Below are positions 24,965-36,250 of a stretch of DNA of 64,000 nucleotides, in pieces. Position 1 is the first letter of the stretch. Each line of letters opens with the position of its first letter. Source of the DNA: Dipteris shenzhenensis (Eukaryota; Polypodiophyta; Polypodiopsida; Gleicheniales); assembly GCA_047967505.1 (NCBI GenBank), contig CM106541.1, one strand, 5' to 3'. Under the pieces are notes generated by a model. It worked only from the letters and a program-made list of their open reading frames with translations, did not search any database and was not told the DNA's origin. The position numbers were made by a program, and so were the translations under genes.

Positions 24965-25241
24965 TTGCCTTCTTTCGCGCGATGAGATTCTTACTGGATT
25001 GCTCAGAAATGACCATTATAGAGCAAAAATTTATCTGATCGCATGCTTTTGAACATAATAGTGAATGAAAATATTAATTCCAACAACAATTAAAGTTAAA
25101 AAATACAATGATAGTATAAAATAAATTTTGTAAAAGAACACAAAATGGGGCACTGTATAAAAAGTATAGTTGTATTCATATAAAATAAAATTTCTATACA
25201 ATAAGGCTTCAGAGCCTTTCTCTCTTCTCTAAAACACTAAG

Positions 25242-25812
25242 CCTCGAGATGATCAGATATTTGGAGCCTCTACTAGTACAAGCTGAGTAAGAGCCTCAGC
25301 CTACTGTCTTATAGCCTCGTGAAAAGGATAAGAGACCAAGGACAAAGCAGACCCCTAGGCGCGAGCAGCCACCTCGAATGACCCACCAAACACAGCAAGA
25401 GGAGTCTGAAGAGGTGGTTGCAAGGGAGGAGAGGCAAAATAAGTTCAAAGCGGACAAGCCGCCATGGAGCCATGTCCAAAGGTTAGTGCAGGGTCCCCCA
25501 AAGAATAAGAGGTGCAAAAAATCAGGCATGAAGGCACTTCAGGAGATCCGCAAGTTCCAAACCACTGTGGACAATCTCAATCCCCGTGCACCCTTCCAGC
25601 GTGTTGTATGTAAAATAGCATAGCATTACAAGAGTAATGTGTGTTTCACTTCACGCGCTATGGGAGCAATTCAGGAGGCAATGGAGTAGATGACAATAGG
25701 TCTTTTTGAAGACGTGAACTTATGTGCTATCCATGCCAAAAGAGTAACATTGATGGACAAGGACCTTGTACTCGCCAAGCGCATCCGCTTCAATCCCTCC
25801 CTTAGGCCCTAG
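25242..25812 (+). pseudogene. Divergent histone H3-like pseudogene, copy 2 (most complete)
   Basis: The intronless frame begins at the repeat junction near 25242 (first ATG 25249) and ends at TAG 25810-25812. A leader of about 25 codons with TAA 25288 and TAG 25312 runs into PRTKQTPRRE, which resembles the H3 N-terminus ARTKQT. A tail about 20 residues longer than in H3 follows, acidic in its middle. The histone fold then reads [53 protein letters not shown]. Two TAG codons (25621-25623, 25687-25689) interrupt the fold; copy 1 has CAG at both. Loop 1 has the canonical H3 length, so this is a variant H3 and not a clear CENH3. AATAAA is at 25879-25884. Both copies are dead; a live parent gene should exist elsewhere. 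Confidence 0.78.
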
Positions 25813-25999
25813 ATTTTCTTTAAGTTCATTTGGTGTAACCTGAATCATTTTGTAAATCTCTGCCCTTTGAGGCCAATGAATAAAAGATATCTTTATGTTC
25901 TATTACTGTTCCCATGTTATTATACATGTTATGTGATGCTTTCCATCAGTTTATGCAAGTTCAATGTGAATTTGAGTGGTCAAATGATGTTTTTTCACC

Positions 26000-26210
26000 A
26001 TGCGATAGAAGGCAAATGTGTTCGGCATTGCGCGGGGAGCCCAAAAATGGTAAAACCCGCTATGGTGCGTATGGGGCCTGTTTGACTTGGTCAAAGAGGC
26101 CCCATACATGCCATAGCGAGTCTAAGTCAAATAGGCCCCATACGTGCCATAGCGGGTTTTACCAATTTTGGGTTCCCCACATGATGCCAAACACATTTGC
26201 CTTCTTTCGC
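26000..26210. repeat. Foldback element with 80-90 bp arms downstream of H3-like copy 2
   Basis: Left arm from GAAGGCAAATGTGTTCGGCA (about 26009) to the GGGGCCTGTTTGACTT segment near 26080; right arm from AAGTCAAATAGGCCCCATAC (about 26125) to AACACATTTGCCTTCTTTCG (about 26205). Between them a 33-bp direct repeat (GGCCCCATACATGCCATAGCG) occurs twice. The structure is either a foldback DNA element or two abutting copies of an element with terminal inverted repeats. Confidence 0.6.
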
Positions 26211-26440
26211 GCGATGAGATTCTTACTGGATTGCTCAGAAATGACCATTATAGCGCAAATATTTATCTGATCGCATGCTTTTGAACATAATAGTGAATGA
26301 AAATATTAATTCCAACAACAATTAAAGTTAAAAAATACAATGATAGTATAAAATAAATTTTATAAAAGAACACAAAATGGGGCACTATATAAAAAGTATA
26401 GTTGTATTCATATAAAATAAAATTTCTATACAATAAGGCT

Positions 26441-27530
26441 TCAGAGCCTTTCTCTCTTCTCTAAAACACTAAGAACATTGGGCTTTGAATTCCCAAATAC
26501 ACTCCTAGCTCTAAACCTAGTCGATAGAGAGTCATTGCTATTGTCGTTGCTGGCCAGGGTCATGGCTGCTGCCGTCAATGCCATACCTTGAAAATTGGTT
26601 CCAAAGGCATTGAGGGTAGCCATGCGGTTCACCAAAATGACCTTGTCAGCATTGCGATTGATGTCAGCATGACCAATCACTCTTGACAAGGCCTTGCACT
26701 TCAGGAGGTCATCAGTGCCATGTGGAGAAAACCTTTTGTGGATAACCACAAAGTGCCCTTTTGCTTGGCCAAGGTAATGTGCCAGTGAGTGATCTCGGCT
26801 GAAGCTACTGCGAACAAGGCATTGCCGAGATGTGAATAGGTCGACCTCAAATGCCTCCTACAACAGTCCAACATTACATTAGAATTCCATTAAAGCAAAA
26901 GTATACCAAGAGAAGAAATTCAAAGCTCATAGTTTCTTACCACTATGGAGTCATCATGCTCAATCCCTTGCAGCTTCCCGCTCCTCAACTTCTTCATCTA
27001 TGGGCTCTTCATTGTAGATGTTGGGCTCATCTACAAAAATAAGAGGATCAAAAAGGGCAGGGCCAGGGTCAGGGCTTGAGGTCGAGGCCTCCTCTTACAT
27101 TTGTCCCTCCTGGAGAAGGAAAAGAAAGGTCATTTCCTAGGATAGGAACCTATTTCCTATGTTTCCGATGACTCCACATGCTAGGAGGTCATCAGTGTCC
27201 ACCTCCCTAAACCCTAGGCCTGTGAGCTAGGCTCGAAAGCCATCTAAACACTTCACGACCTGGGTTCTTGATTGAACAATTACTTTCAATAATCAATTGG
27301 GACCCATCTTTTTGTAGACTCATCAAGTTGATATGCAAAACTCGCGATGTAGTCTTGCATGTACTTGATGAGGTCTTCAAAATCATCTCGGGCTCCCAGG
27401 TGCCTAGGACATCTATGCTCTTATCAAAGACTGGAAATAACTCCTCTCTATCAATTAATGGAGTATGGGAGATGAAATCATGGAAGGTAGACCTAGCAGA
27501 ATCCGTGGTAGTTTGGTAGCTAGGAGAACT
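26441..27530 (-). pseudogene. Unrecognised multi-fragment coding sequence of the repeat unit
   Basis: The minus strand shows protein-like pieces: GTWEPEMILKTSSSTCKTTS (about 27400), DPLIFVDEPNIYNEEPIDEE (about 27000) and a last exon that fits after an acceptor (TGTTGTAG) near 26862 and runs to a TAA at 26441 (VIGHADINRNADKVILVNRM, ALTAAAMTLASNDNS). Frames change between pieces and there are stops. Its 3' end is duplicated at 24782-24964. I recognise no domain. It may be the gene product of the repeat family whose ends flank the H3-like copies. Confidence 0.35.
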
Positions 27531-27740
27531 ATGGCTATGATAGTGAAACTTTGAAATTAAAGTAACTTTATAACCTATATATACCCAAATGTTCTAAATA
27601 TAAAAAATAAAAAGAATTATAAAATTTTTGGGAAAAAATTGACATTGACATGAAACAAAAGCATTCAAAACATCAAAATTAATTGCACCACTATTAATTG
27701 GAAAATGTCAAAATCCACAATTGTTTCACCCCACATTTTC

Positions 27741-29040
27741 TAGACAATCTTCAATATTATAGGAGGGATAGAAGTGGCACTATGCACGAGCTTCTCTGCA
27801 TGCTTTCCTACCTTTTCACCATTTAAGGTAAAGTGAAAGGACTCACACATGCCATCCTCCATGATCAATAGGTGTTCCCGCACATCTGTGAGAGTCCACT
27901 GTGACGTGACAGTCACATTCTTAACATCTCCTAAATGAGAACCAATACATAAACTCACCCCTGTATTATCATCATCGTTAGAGTCAAGGGGGAGCCAATT
28001 CTCACCTGTTTTCTTCCAGCACCTATATTGGAAAGCAAAAAATAACATTTGGCAGGAGATGTGGTACTTGACAACCACATTGTCCTTACATACATGGCAT
28101 TGAAATAGATCACCCTTTTGTTCACCTGACCTGCTTCCCCAATTCACCCCAAGCAATTCCTCAAGGGCATTCTCATGTAGGCACTTGCATGACTACATGG
28201 TTTTTGTTCTCTGCATCTGGATATTATGAAAACAAGAAGCAAAAATGTGCAGAGGCATAAACCAAGACAACCTTACCCATTTAGAGCCAAATGTAAACTT
28301 CATGGCCATGCCCACATCCTTTGCAATCTTTTCCTTGTATGATTGCATTGTTCTTGTGTACACCATGCTACAATCCATGTCTTCAAGTTGTGGTGTTACA
28401 ATGCATTGAAGATGGCCATAGCCTGCTGCCATCCTTGGAGTAATGTACTTGGCATTATACCAATAGATATTTCTCTGTTTCAATCAGAGGACTTCTCTCC
28501 AGCATGCATTTGCCTTCCTAAATCCTCATGAATGGTAGTAAACTTACCTAAGAAGCACTTGACTGGTTCCCACCCCTCAAAGTCTAAAGGATATACATCT
28601 GCTATGCTTTCAAAATACAATTTCATACTGACTCATTACATTGGTTCTATTTCAAAATACAATTTCAAGCTAACTCATTACACTTCAAAATCTTACACAA
28701 AATGCAGCCTTACAATGTGATGGTATTGTCGATTGATTACTTGATGGAGAAAGGCGCATGTCCTTCCCCATGTAGATGTGTTGCACCTTTGTAAGCAATC
28801 CTTTCTTCCCAATCTTGAACTTCATGATGCGGCCCTTCCATTCATGCAAAAGATCACCTCTTTTGCTCTTGGGAAGCTTATGTGGACCTTGGCAGATCCT
28901 CTCATGACTATCCAATCATTCAAGCTGGTGCAAGGAACCCATTCACCCAGTGCATTTTTGCTCCTGTGGGACATAGAGTACATGTGTGGTCTCCTCACCA
29001 TGCTTGTACAGAGGTCACAACTGTAATAGTGGACTAGAAA
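27741..29040 (-). pseudogene. Broken multi-exon gene of unknown function
   Basis: The minus strand carries exon-like pieces: CDLCTSMVRRPHMYSMSHRS and KVHISFPRAKEVIFCMNGR (29030-28850, after an acceptor at 29030), KFKIGKKGLLTKVQHIYMGK (about 28800), ADVYPLDFEGWEPVK (about 28590, with a GTAAG donor at about 28545), a 96-codon piece (28483-28193: YWYNAKYITPRMAAGYGHLQ, MKFTFGSKW) and a last piece (28190-27741: CLHENALEELL, CHVCKDNVVVKYHISC, WTLTDVREHLLIMEDG, FHFTLNGEKVG). A TGA and a frameshift interrupt the region near 28445-28460. The CxxC-type pairs hint at zinc binding. I do not recognise the family. The exon pattern and splice sites argue that it was once a real gene. Confidence 0.45.
28604..28690. 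repeat. Two copies of a 40-bp tandem unit
   Basis: TCAAAATACAATTTCA(T/A)(A/G)CT(G/A)ACTCATTACA is repeated at about 28608 and 28650. Confidence 0.6.
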
Positions 29041-29129
29041 GTGCAGCTTGAAGGGAGAGAGTAGCTTCGATAGAGGGAGAGAGAGGGAGAAGGTATAGAG
29101 GGTGCAACTGAAGCTTGAGAGAAGCTCCA

Positions 29130-29365
29130 AGAGGTGCTGTAGCTAGGAATGGAGGGAGAAAGAGTAGAGGGGGATGAGCAGCTTCTCCAAGAGGTGTCGT
29201 AGCTAGGAATGGAGGGAGAAAGAGCATAGGGGGATGAGCAGCCACTACAGGAGGTACTGTAGCTAGGAATGGAGGAAGAAAGAGCAGAGGGGGATGAGCA
29301 GCTGCTGTTGTAGGAGGTGCTATAGCTAGAGAATGAGCAGCTGCTACAGGACATGCTAGAGAGGG
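29130..29365. repeat. Minisatellite, about 62-bp unit, three copies and a partial
   Basis: The unit GTAGCTAGGAATGGAGGGAG...GGGGGATGAGCAGC recurs with about 62-63 bp period at about 29139, 29201 and 29264, followed by a shortened copy near 29325. The long Ser/Leu-rich open frames over 29015-29716 (minus) come from this array and are not called as genes. Confidence 0.75.
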
Positions 29366-29719
29366 AGAAACATAGTGGACCAGAGCAGGAGGGGGCAGAG
29401 ATGATGCCAAATGCATTCCCACATTTGAAAATTGGAGCGAGAATGGAGCTGGACCAGAGAAGAGGAGGGGGCAGGCCTGTAACAAGCTGAGGGGGGAAAT
29501 TTTCACCCAGAAGGACCCACCGCCTCTTGAATGACTTGTAGGTTTGTTTGGGGGAGGTGCATATGGGAGAAGGGTCAAGCATGGGTTGAGGGGGGGGGAT
29601 GGTTTGAGTGGTCCCCGGTGTAAGAGGAGTAGCCAATAGGGGCTGTTTGCAGGTCTGCCCACCCTCCACCTCGACATGGCATTGCCCCACAAAAAGGAGC
29701 ACTCCCATTGGTACACCTC

Positions 29720-30540
29720 AAATACCTCACTAATCCCTTGAAACTAGGAAAATTTTATTAAATTATGTGCTTTGGTAATCATGGGCAATGTTTGGCAAGC
29801 AGTGATGCACATTAATTAGCCTGCCATACAATTTCAAACTCTACTACTGTAGTTTATAAATGCATCTAAATGTGCATTCATTTTATAGGGTAAACACACT
29901 ATTAAACACATGTATAACCATGCTAATAGATGCATTAATAACTGGGCTAATAGACATGCCCGTATTTTCATTTTAAAGTTTATCAGCGCTTATAGATGCG
30001 CGCGCTATTTTGCACGGCTATCCAGCATGACTATGGATGCATTGCGTTGTTGTGTAAGGGATAAATATGGTGTGGAGAACATATTGGGAGATGTTTTGTA
30101 TGTGCCCACAACTGCCGACAGTCACCAAAAATCTTTCTGCCATTGGTCAAATGGCTGATGAAGACTACCAAGACTTGCACGTTATAGAAATAGAAATATA
30201 AATAAATAAATCAAACTTTTCCCCTCCATCTTGTGTGTGTGTGTGTGTGTGTGTGTGTAGACACCTACATATATATCTATAAATATATATATATAGATGT
30301 GTTAGTCTGTAAGTGTAAACTCTTAGAAAGAGAAAATAAGTGTTTGTCCATTTCTTCAATAATGATTGTTGCCTAAGGACATTACTCTTGAGCACCTCAA
30401 TAAGGACAACTTTTTCACCATGTGAGTACGAGCCTTGATCATGTAGTGTTTCATATCACAAAAGGCTTCCAAGGGGATGTGTCTTGAAGAGGATGGGCCT
30501 TCCCTAAAGACTTCAAACAACTATATTCAAAGATTGCTAG
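29720..30540. other. Intergenic DNA with a (GT)n run
   Basis: No supported gene. A (TG)n microsatellite lies at about 30231-30259, followed by TA-rich sequence. Confidence 0.5.
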
Positions 30541-30544
30541 AGTT

Positions 30545-30594
30545 AAGAGGGAGGGGTAGAGGGAGAGAGAGAGAGGAGGAGAGAGGGTAGAAGG

Positions 30595-30628
<34 letters not shown>

Positions 30629-30741
30629 GAGGCAAGAGGGTAGAAGGGTAGACAGAGAGAGATAGAGGAGGCGAGAGGGTAGAAGGGTAGAGAGAGAGAG
30701 GGGGGTAGAGGGAGAGTGAGAGGAGGCGAGAGGGTAGAAGG

Positions 30742-30786
<45 letters not shown>

Positions 30787-30910
30787 ATTTAAGATATTTA
30801 TTTACTTTTTAATATTTAGTATTGTGTGTGTGTGTGTGTGTTTAGAAGTTTGGTTTAATGAAAGACAATTGAAAATTATTGATTATTTGTGTGTGTGTGT
30901 GTGTGTGCTC
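30545..30910. repeat. (GA)n minisatellite and (GT)n runs
   Basis: GAGGCGAGAGGGTAGAAGGG with (AG)n spacers is repeated about four times at 30555-30782. (GT)n runs follow at about 30822-30842 and 30888-30908. Confidence 0.85.
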
Positions 30911-31032
30911 GCATGCTCACGTGTCTGTATGTATGTTTATGTGTTTCACAAATTTTTAAAAAATCCCTTTAAGTTTGAGATTTATGAATGAAACCTTAAC
31001 TTTTATTAAAGGCAAACAATGATGGCAACTTT

Positions 31033-31079
31033 GAGACCCGACGGAGCGGGTCTCTAGCTCCCACCCGTCGTAGACGGGT
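31033..31079. repeat. Two adjacent GC-rich hairpins
   Basis: GAGACCCG (31033-31040) pairs with CGGGTCTC (31047-31054) around a 6-nt loop. ACCCGTC (31063-31069) pairs with GACGGGT (31073-31079) around GTA. They form a GC-rich island in AT-rich DNA and may be a transposon end. A rho-type terminator reading makes no sense in a plant nucleus. Confidence 0.55.
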
Positions 31080-31149
31080 CATGTTACTCGTAATATATAA
31101 AACAACTACTTTTTTTTGCCCAAAAATAATATATATATATATATGTCCT

Positions 31150-33545
31150 ATGCATTTGATGAGTTTCTATATGGTCAAGGCATTAAGAGATGGGCCACTT
31201 GTAAATATAGTCCCCAACAAAATTCTATTGTGTAAAGGAAGAATAGAGTAATTGGGGACATGGCTAGAGCCATGTTGGATGAAATGAATATGCCATTGAG
31301 TTTTGGCCAGAGGCGGTGCATATGGCCATGCATATCATGAATAGAAAACCCATGGATTCCATACATGGGTTGACACCTTTCGAAAATCTTTATGGGAACA
31401 AGCTAACCTTAGCTTATTTGAAGGTGTTTGGATGTGTTTGTTATGTGCATGTGCCGAATGAGATAAGGAAGAAGTTGGAGCCTAGGGCTGTAAAATGTGT
31501 GTTTTTGGGATACCTGGTTGAGAGAAAGGAATATAAATGCTGATCCCATCACTAAACAAGTATATGAGAGCCCGGATGTGAAGTTTAGTGAGCATAAAGA
31601 GTGGTATCAACCCAAACCAATTATTGTAGAGGATGAGCATATGCCAAAGGGTGAAAAGATGAAACTATAGCAAGCTGAACCCTCAAGTAGATTGATGTCA
31701 AGGCCATCATAACATGAGGAAAGTGTTGATAGTGTGAGCCCATGTAGTGGTAGATTAAGGGTGAGAAAGCATATGGACAAAGGCAAGCAAAATGTTGAAG
31801 TAGAAGAGAGTGTTGAGGATGCAAGTAGTGATGAAGGGAGTGAGTTACAGCTTGTTAAAGATCAAGAGACAAAGCATGCCTCAAAGTATGTGCCACCACA
31901 TGTGAGGAAGAAAATGGCAACTATATAGCCCTTAAGAAGATCAGAAAGGGTGAAGCACACCGTGGATAGATTTGCTTACAATGGATATATGAGGATGCAC
32001 TATGCATACATGGTTAGCAAAGTACAACATGTTGAGCCCGGCAAGTTTTGAGGAGGCTATAAAAAATTCAGATTAGAGACATGCCATGGATCTAGAAATA
32101 GATGCCTTGGATAAGAAGAACACTTGGACACTTGTCAAACTCCCAAAAGGAAAGAAAGCTATTGGGTGCAAATGGGTTTACAAATTGAAGTGCAAATTAG
32201 ATGGAAATGTGGAGAGATTCAAGGCAAGGTTAGTGGCAAAAGGGTATGCCCAAACATATGGGTTGGACTATGATGAAACATTTAGCTTAGTGGCAAAGAT
32301 AACCACCATACGGACATGATTGTTTTGGAAGGCATGCATGGAGTGGAAGCTATATCAAATGGTGTCAAAATTGCTTTCTTGAATGGTACACTTCATGAAG
32401 AAGTTTATATGCATCAGCCTGAGGGGTACATATGTCTCAAGTATCCAATGCATGTGTGCAAGTTAAGGAAAACCTTGTATGAGCTAAAGCAAACTTCAAG
32501 AGCATGGTGCAAGAGAATGAGTAAAACCTTTCTGAATATGCACTTCAAACAATCTAAATCTAATAGCTCACTATATGTGAATCAAGAGGGAGAAAAAATA
32601 ATGATTCTGATAATACATATAGTTGATTTAATCATCATGGGGAGTCTTGATGCACAAATTACAGCAACTAAGAAGAGATTGTCACAAATTACAGCAACTA
32701 AGGAAAGATTGTCATGTGAATTTGACATGAAGAATCTTGGACAGCTAATGTACTTCCTTGCGGTTGAGGTAATTGATTCACCACATGGTATTTGGATGCT
32801 ACAAAGGCAATATGCTTTGGATATGCTATATAAATATTGTATGACAGCATTTAAACCGATTGAAACACCACTTGATCAAAATGATCAAATGGTTGATGAT
32901 GAGTACTACTTGCAAGAAGTGACTATGTTCCACCGGAAGCTGGTTGGAAGTCTCAGATATCTCACCATCACTAGAGTGGTGGACTTGAGTTATGATTTGG
33001 GTGCAGTGAGTCAATTTATGCAAAAGCCTTGCAAGAGTCACCTTGATTTGATGAGAATGATACTTAGATATATGAAATCCACAATAAATGTTGGCTTGTT
33101 TTATGCCAAAGAAGGAGGAATATGCTTGCATGGTTATAATGATGCAGCTTGGGCTGGCGGCATTGCTAATAGAAGGTTAGCTAGTGGGTATGCATTCTCA
33201 CTTGGGAGAAGTGTAATAAGTGGAGCAGCAAAAAACAACCCACTGTTGCTTTGTCTTGAATGGAAGCTGAGGATAAAGGGGATACCATGGTAGCATGTGA
33301 GGAATCTTGGTAGATATTACTTCTTTTTTAGGCGGGAGTATGCATTGATGCTCCAATAGGGATCTGTTGTGACAACATAAGTACTAAATTATGCTAGCCA
33401 GGAATCCCATTTACCATGCAAGAGCAAAACAAATAGAAGTCCACTATCACTATATCAGGCAAAACGTGATAAGTGGTGAAATTGACTTGTCACGATATGT
33501 GAGGACTGATGCCTAGTTGTAGCTATCTTTATGAAGTCCTTGGGT
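31150..33545 (+). mobile_element. Ty1/copia retrotransposon fragment, plus strand, inactive
   Basis: Integrase C-terminal part (31150-31543: PQQNSIV, MARAMLDEMNMP, LKVFGCVCYVHVP), a linker with an acidic stretch (31735-31930), the RT start (32086-32319: [26 protein letters not shown]) and RT to RNase H (32316-33293: FLNGTLHEEVYMHQPEGY, MYFLAVEVIDS, NDAAWAGGIANRR). Degraded RNase H sequence runs to about 33540. Gag, protease and the integrase core are missing. In the RT box only one Asp remains (HIVDLIIMG), so RT is dead. A 30-bp tandem duplication (QITATKKRLS twice) sits at about 32655-32712. Confidence 0.88.
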
Positions 33546-34206
33546 AAATATAAGTTTTGTATTTTTAGACATGCTTTGGGTTTATGTGATGTACAAGCTC
33601 ATGATGAGCTTGAGGAGGGGACTGTGGATGCACAGCCATGTGTATGGGTGTGAATACATAGATGTGGATAATGAGGATGATTGGAGTTCTTTAAAGAAAT
33701 GGTGTGAAGAGTCCTATAGAGCCTCTCTTGTATATATATGTCTTGAGAAGTGTGAGCTATGTAATATAGAGAATTGGGCATTCTATAATAGAGAATGGAG
33801 TTTCATGTTCATATCTCCTCTTGACTTGTATGATTTTTGCTTCGACAATAGGCATTCAATACTTAGCAAACAATGAATTGGGAATGTGAGTTTGTAGAAG
33901 GTGTGGGTGTGTAGATTTTGGCTTACGCCAGTTATACAGAGTTGATGCAATGAGTGGAACACACATTCCTTGAAGACATTAGGGGAATTTTGGAATCAAA
34001 AAGGGTATCTTGGATTGGGCCCTAAATATTTGTGATTAGCAAACTAGTCAATGGGAAGGATTGGACATTAAAAGAATGGAGGATTCTACATTGGCATCTC
34101 ATTGGTGGAGATACCTAGGCTTGGTGCCCACTAGGCCCTCACGTGACTCCCTCTTTCCCCCACCACCATCTTGGGCACTTGACCCTCCCCTCCCCCCATT
34201 TTGACT
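33546..34206. other. No supported gene
   Basis: Open frames at 33571-33876 show no motif. The interval may include the 3' LTR of the copia fragment, but no matching second LTR exists in the window to confirm it. Confidence 0.35.
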
Positions 34207-36250
34207 TTTGGATGGTCTTCACCACTCTCCTCCCTCTCTTTGTGAGCCTAAAAGTTCGTGGATTTTGTTTCCTCCAAAATTTTGGAAAAGTGCCCCCACC
34301 TCCCCACATGACAGTAGCTTAGTACCTCTAATGCATGTCCCCTTTTCAAGCCACCTTTCTTCTTTGCATTCCACCATATTGAAATCTCTCACAGTAATAC
34401 AATTATCATCTGCACATTGTAAAGATTCCCATAATCCTTTTCTATCCACTGCTGAATTAGGGGCATAGAGATAAATTACTGAAAACCTAATCTCCTTAAT
34501 GAGACATTTAAGCATTACCCATCTATTGTGATAATCTATAATGACTTTAGTGACACCTCCATTGTAGTGAGATAGGACCCCAATGGCTGTCCCACCCTTA
34601 CCCTCCACATGTGCAGTGTAAAACCATACTCTTGTTTGTTTTATCTATAGCCTTCATTATAGCCTCTAGAATATTTTCACAAGTCTTGACCTCTTGTAAT
34701 GCTAGAAAGAGAGGTGATAAAGAACTAGCTCTCAACTAGAAAGCTAGTTCCTCACTTCTACCAAGGTCCACTAACCCTCTAACATTAAGAGACTTCAAGA
34801 AGGTAAAAATTTTATCTAACATTCTTCTTCTACCCCTTTTTAGCCCTGGGGTTGTTGTTAGCTTGGATAGTGCTAGATTTGGATTATCTCCTCTTGTGTT
34901 GAACCACAGTGAAGGCCGTACCTTGGCTCGAGTCATCTTGGCCAGCTGGGATAATTGGAGTACCCTTCAATTGCTCTTATTTTGATCCTCTTAACTCTCT
35001 TCTATATCTTCCATAGCATCCTCTTTATTGACATCCTCTTTAAATTCTTTTGACCACCTAACTTCTATCACCATATTGTCCTCTTGACTGAATCTGCTAC
35101 TACTCCCAATGGCATCTTCTTTATCCCTAACAGGTTCAAAAGGATTCTTGTTTGATGTATCTGGAATGCTAGCAACCTTGTGTTTTCCATCATTCCTGTT
35201 GACAACATGATCTTCATGTTGAGTGTTTAGTGGAGGTGCTTGAGTTTTAGGAACTCACCTTTTAGTAGGTTCAACTTGCTTGACCGTAGGGGGCTCAGTC
35301 TTTTTAGCCTTGCCCCTCTTTAGGGGATAATTTTTTACCACATGGGTGAAAAGACCACATAGAAAACAAGAATGGGGAAGGTTCTTATAAGTCAAAGGTT
35401 GTTCCCTATAAATTCTACCATTTCTATTAAGAATGGTAAGAGTCTTGGGCATCTCCTCAGCTATATCCATCTTAATGCAAATTTGAGGGTTACCTCTGGG
35501 ATTACCAAAATTTTCATGTTCTACTCCCAGCACTTCACCCAAGCCACAACATAGAAAGGGCATTTGATTGCACAGATACAGAGATATATTAGGGATTTCT
35601 ACCCACATAGGGATTCTAGTAGAAGGATTCATGGAAGAATTCCTTAGTCCACCACTCTAGAATTCCTTGTGTGTAAGAGGGGCACACAACACCTCCTCCT
35701 CTTCCTTGATGCAAATATGTCTGCCAACACTTTCCCAGCACACGTCCTTCTTGTCGGGGGAAACACGCATCTCGACCTCCCAAAATGATAGTATAAGTTC
35801 CTTTGTTTTGTTAGTGATTGGTATAGACTTGCAGTTTTGCTTCCAACATACAGCCAATGAGAATAGTCCATTACCATCATCAGCCTATGCATAGACTCTA
35901 GATCATGCCTCATACAAAGTACGCCTAGGAGCTTGCACTTCTCTTGAGACCTTTGCTAGGGGAATGAGCTGATTGGAGTTCATCAACATAGTTAATGCAC
36001 TTTTTTTCAAAAACAACTCATCTTTGGGAACTGGTTGCTTTACAATGGCCAATGTACTATGAGCATTGGCAAAGAGGCATGCTTGAACGTTACCTTTTTC
36101 TCTTGATGAAAGGTTACAAAGGCATTGCACCGGCGGATGTTGCAATGTTGAATTGAAAAGTTCAGTCCTGAGTTCTGTACCCATGCCAATCGTCATGCTG
36201 TCAAAAAAATCTAGAGTTTTGTTTGTAACAATCCTTTGCTTGTGCAAGTC
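34207..36250 (-). mobile_element. L1-type LINE: ORF1 with zinc knuckle and ORF2 endonuclease start; RT missing
   Basis: ORF1-like pieces lie at 36247-35644 and 35632-35255 (minus). The second has LTILNRNGRIYREQ and a CCHC zinc knuckle whose last Cys is Tyr (SCFLCGLFTHVVKNYP). ORF2 starts at about 34810 (SLNVRGLVDLGRSEELAF, FLALQEVK) and continues as an EEP endonuclease fragment (34608-34219: FSVIYLYAPN, VRDFNMVE). It stops near 34207 with no RT. The loss of the 3' part is unusual because LINE insertions normally lose their 5' end. A relative with the same start sits at 55.6-57.7 kb. Confidence 0.75.

Larger units (their letters stand above)
24285..26475. repeat. Four copies of an AT-rich 250-bp flank unit
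   Basis: A unit that starts GATGAGATTCTTACTGGATT and ends TCTCTTCTCTAAAACACTAAG occurs at about 24287-24485 (partial), 24555-24810, 24980-25240 and 26212-26470. Copies 2 and 4 continue into the same minus-strand coding piece; copy 3 instead switches at about 25242 into H3-like copy 2. This shows repeated insertion or segmental duplication of one mobile unit. Confidence 0.7.

Noticed and set aside
23506-25812. Calling the histone copies CENH3
   Set aside because: Loop 1 is not lengthened and the C-terminal half matches canonical H3 spacing. Only the tail is unusual.
29034-29716. Ser-rich secreted-like proteins on the minus strand
   Set aside because: Two overlapping frames read through a 62-bp minisatellite. 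The repeats, not selection, keep them open.
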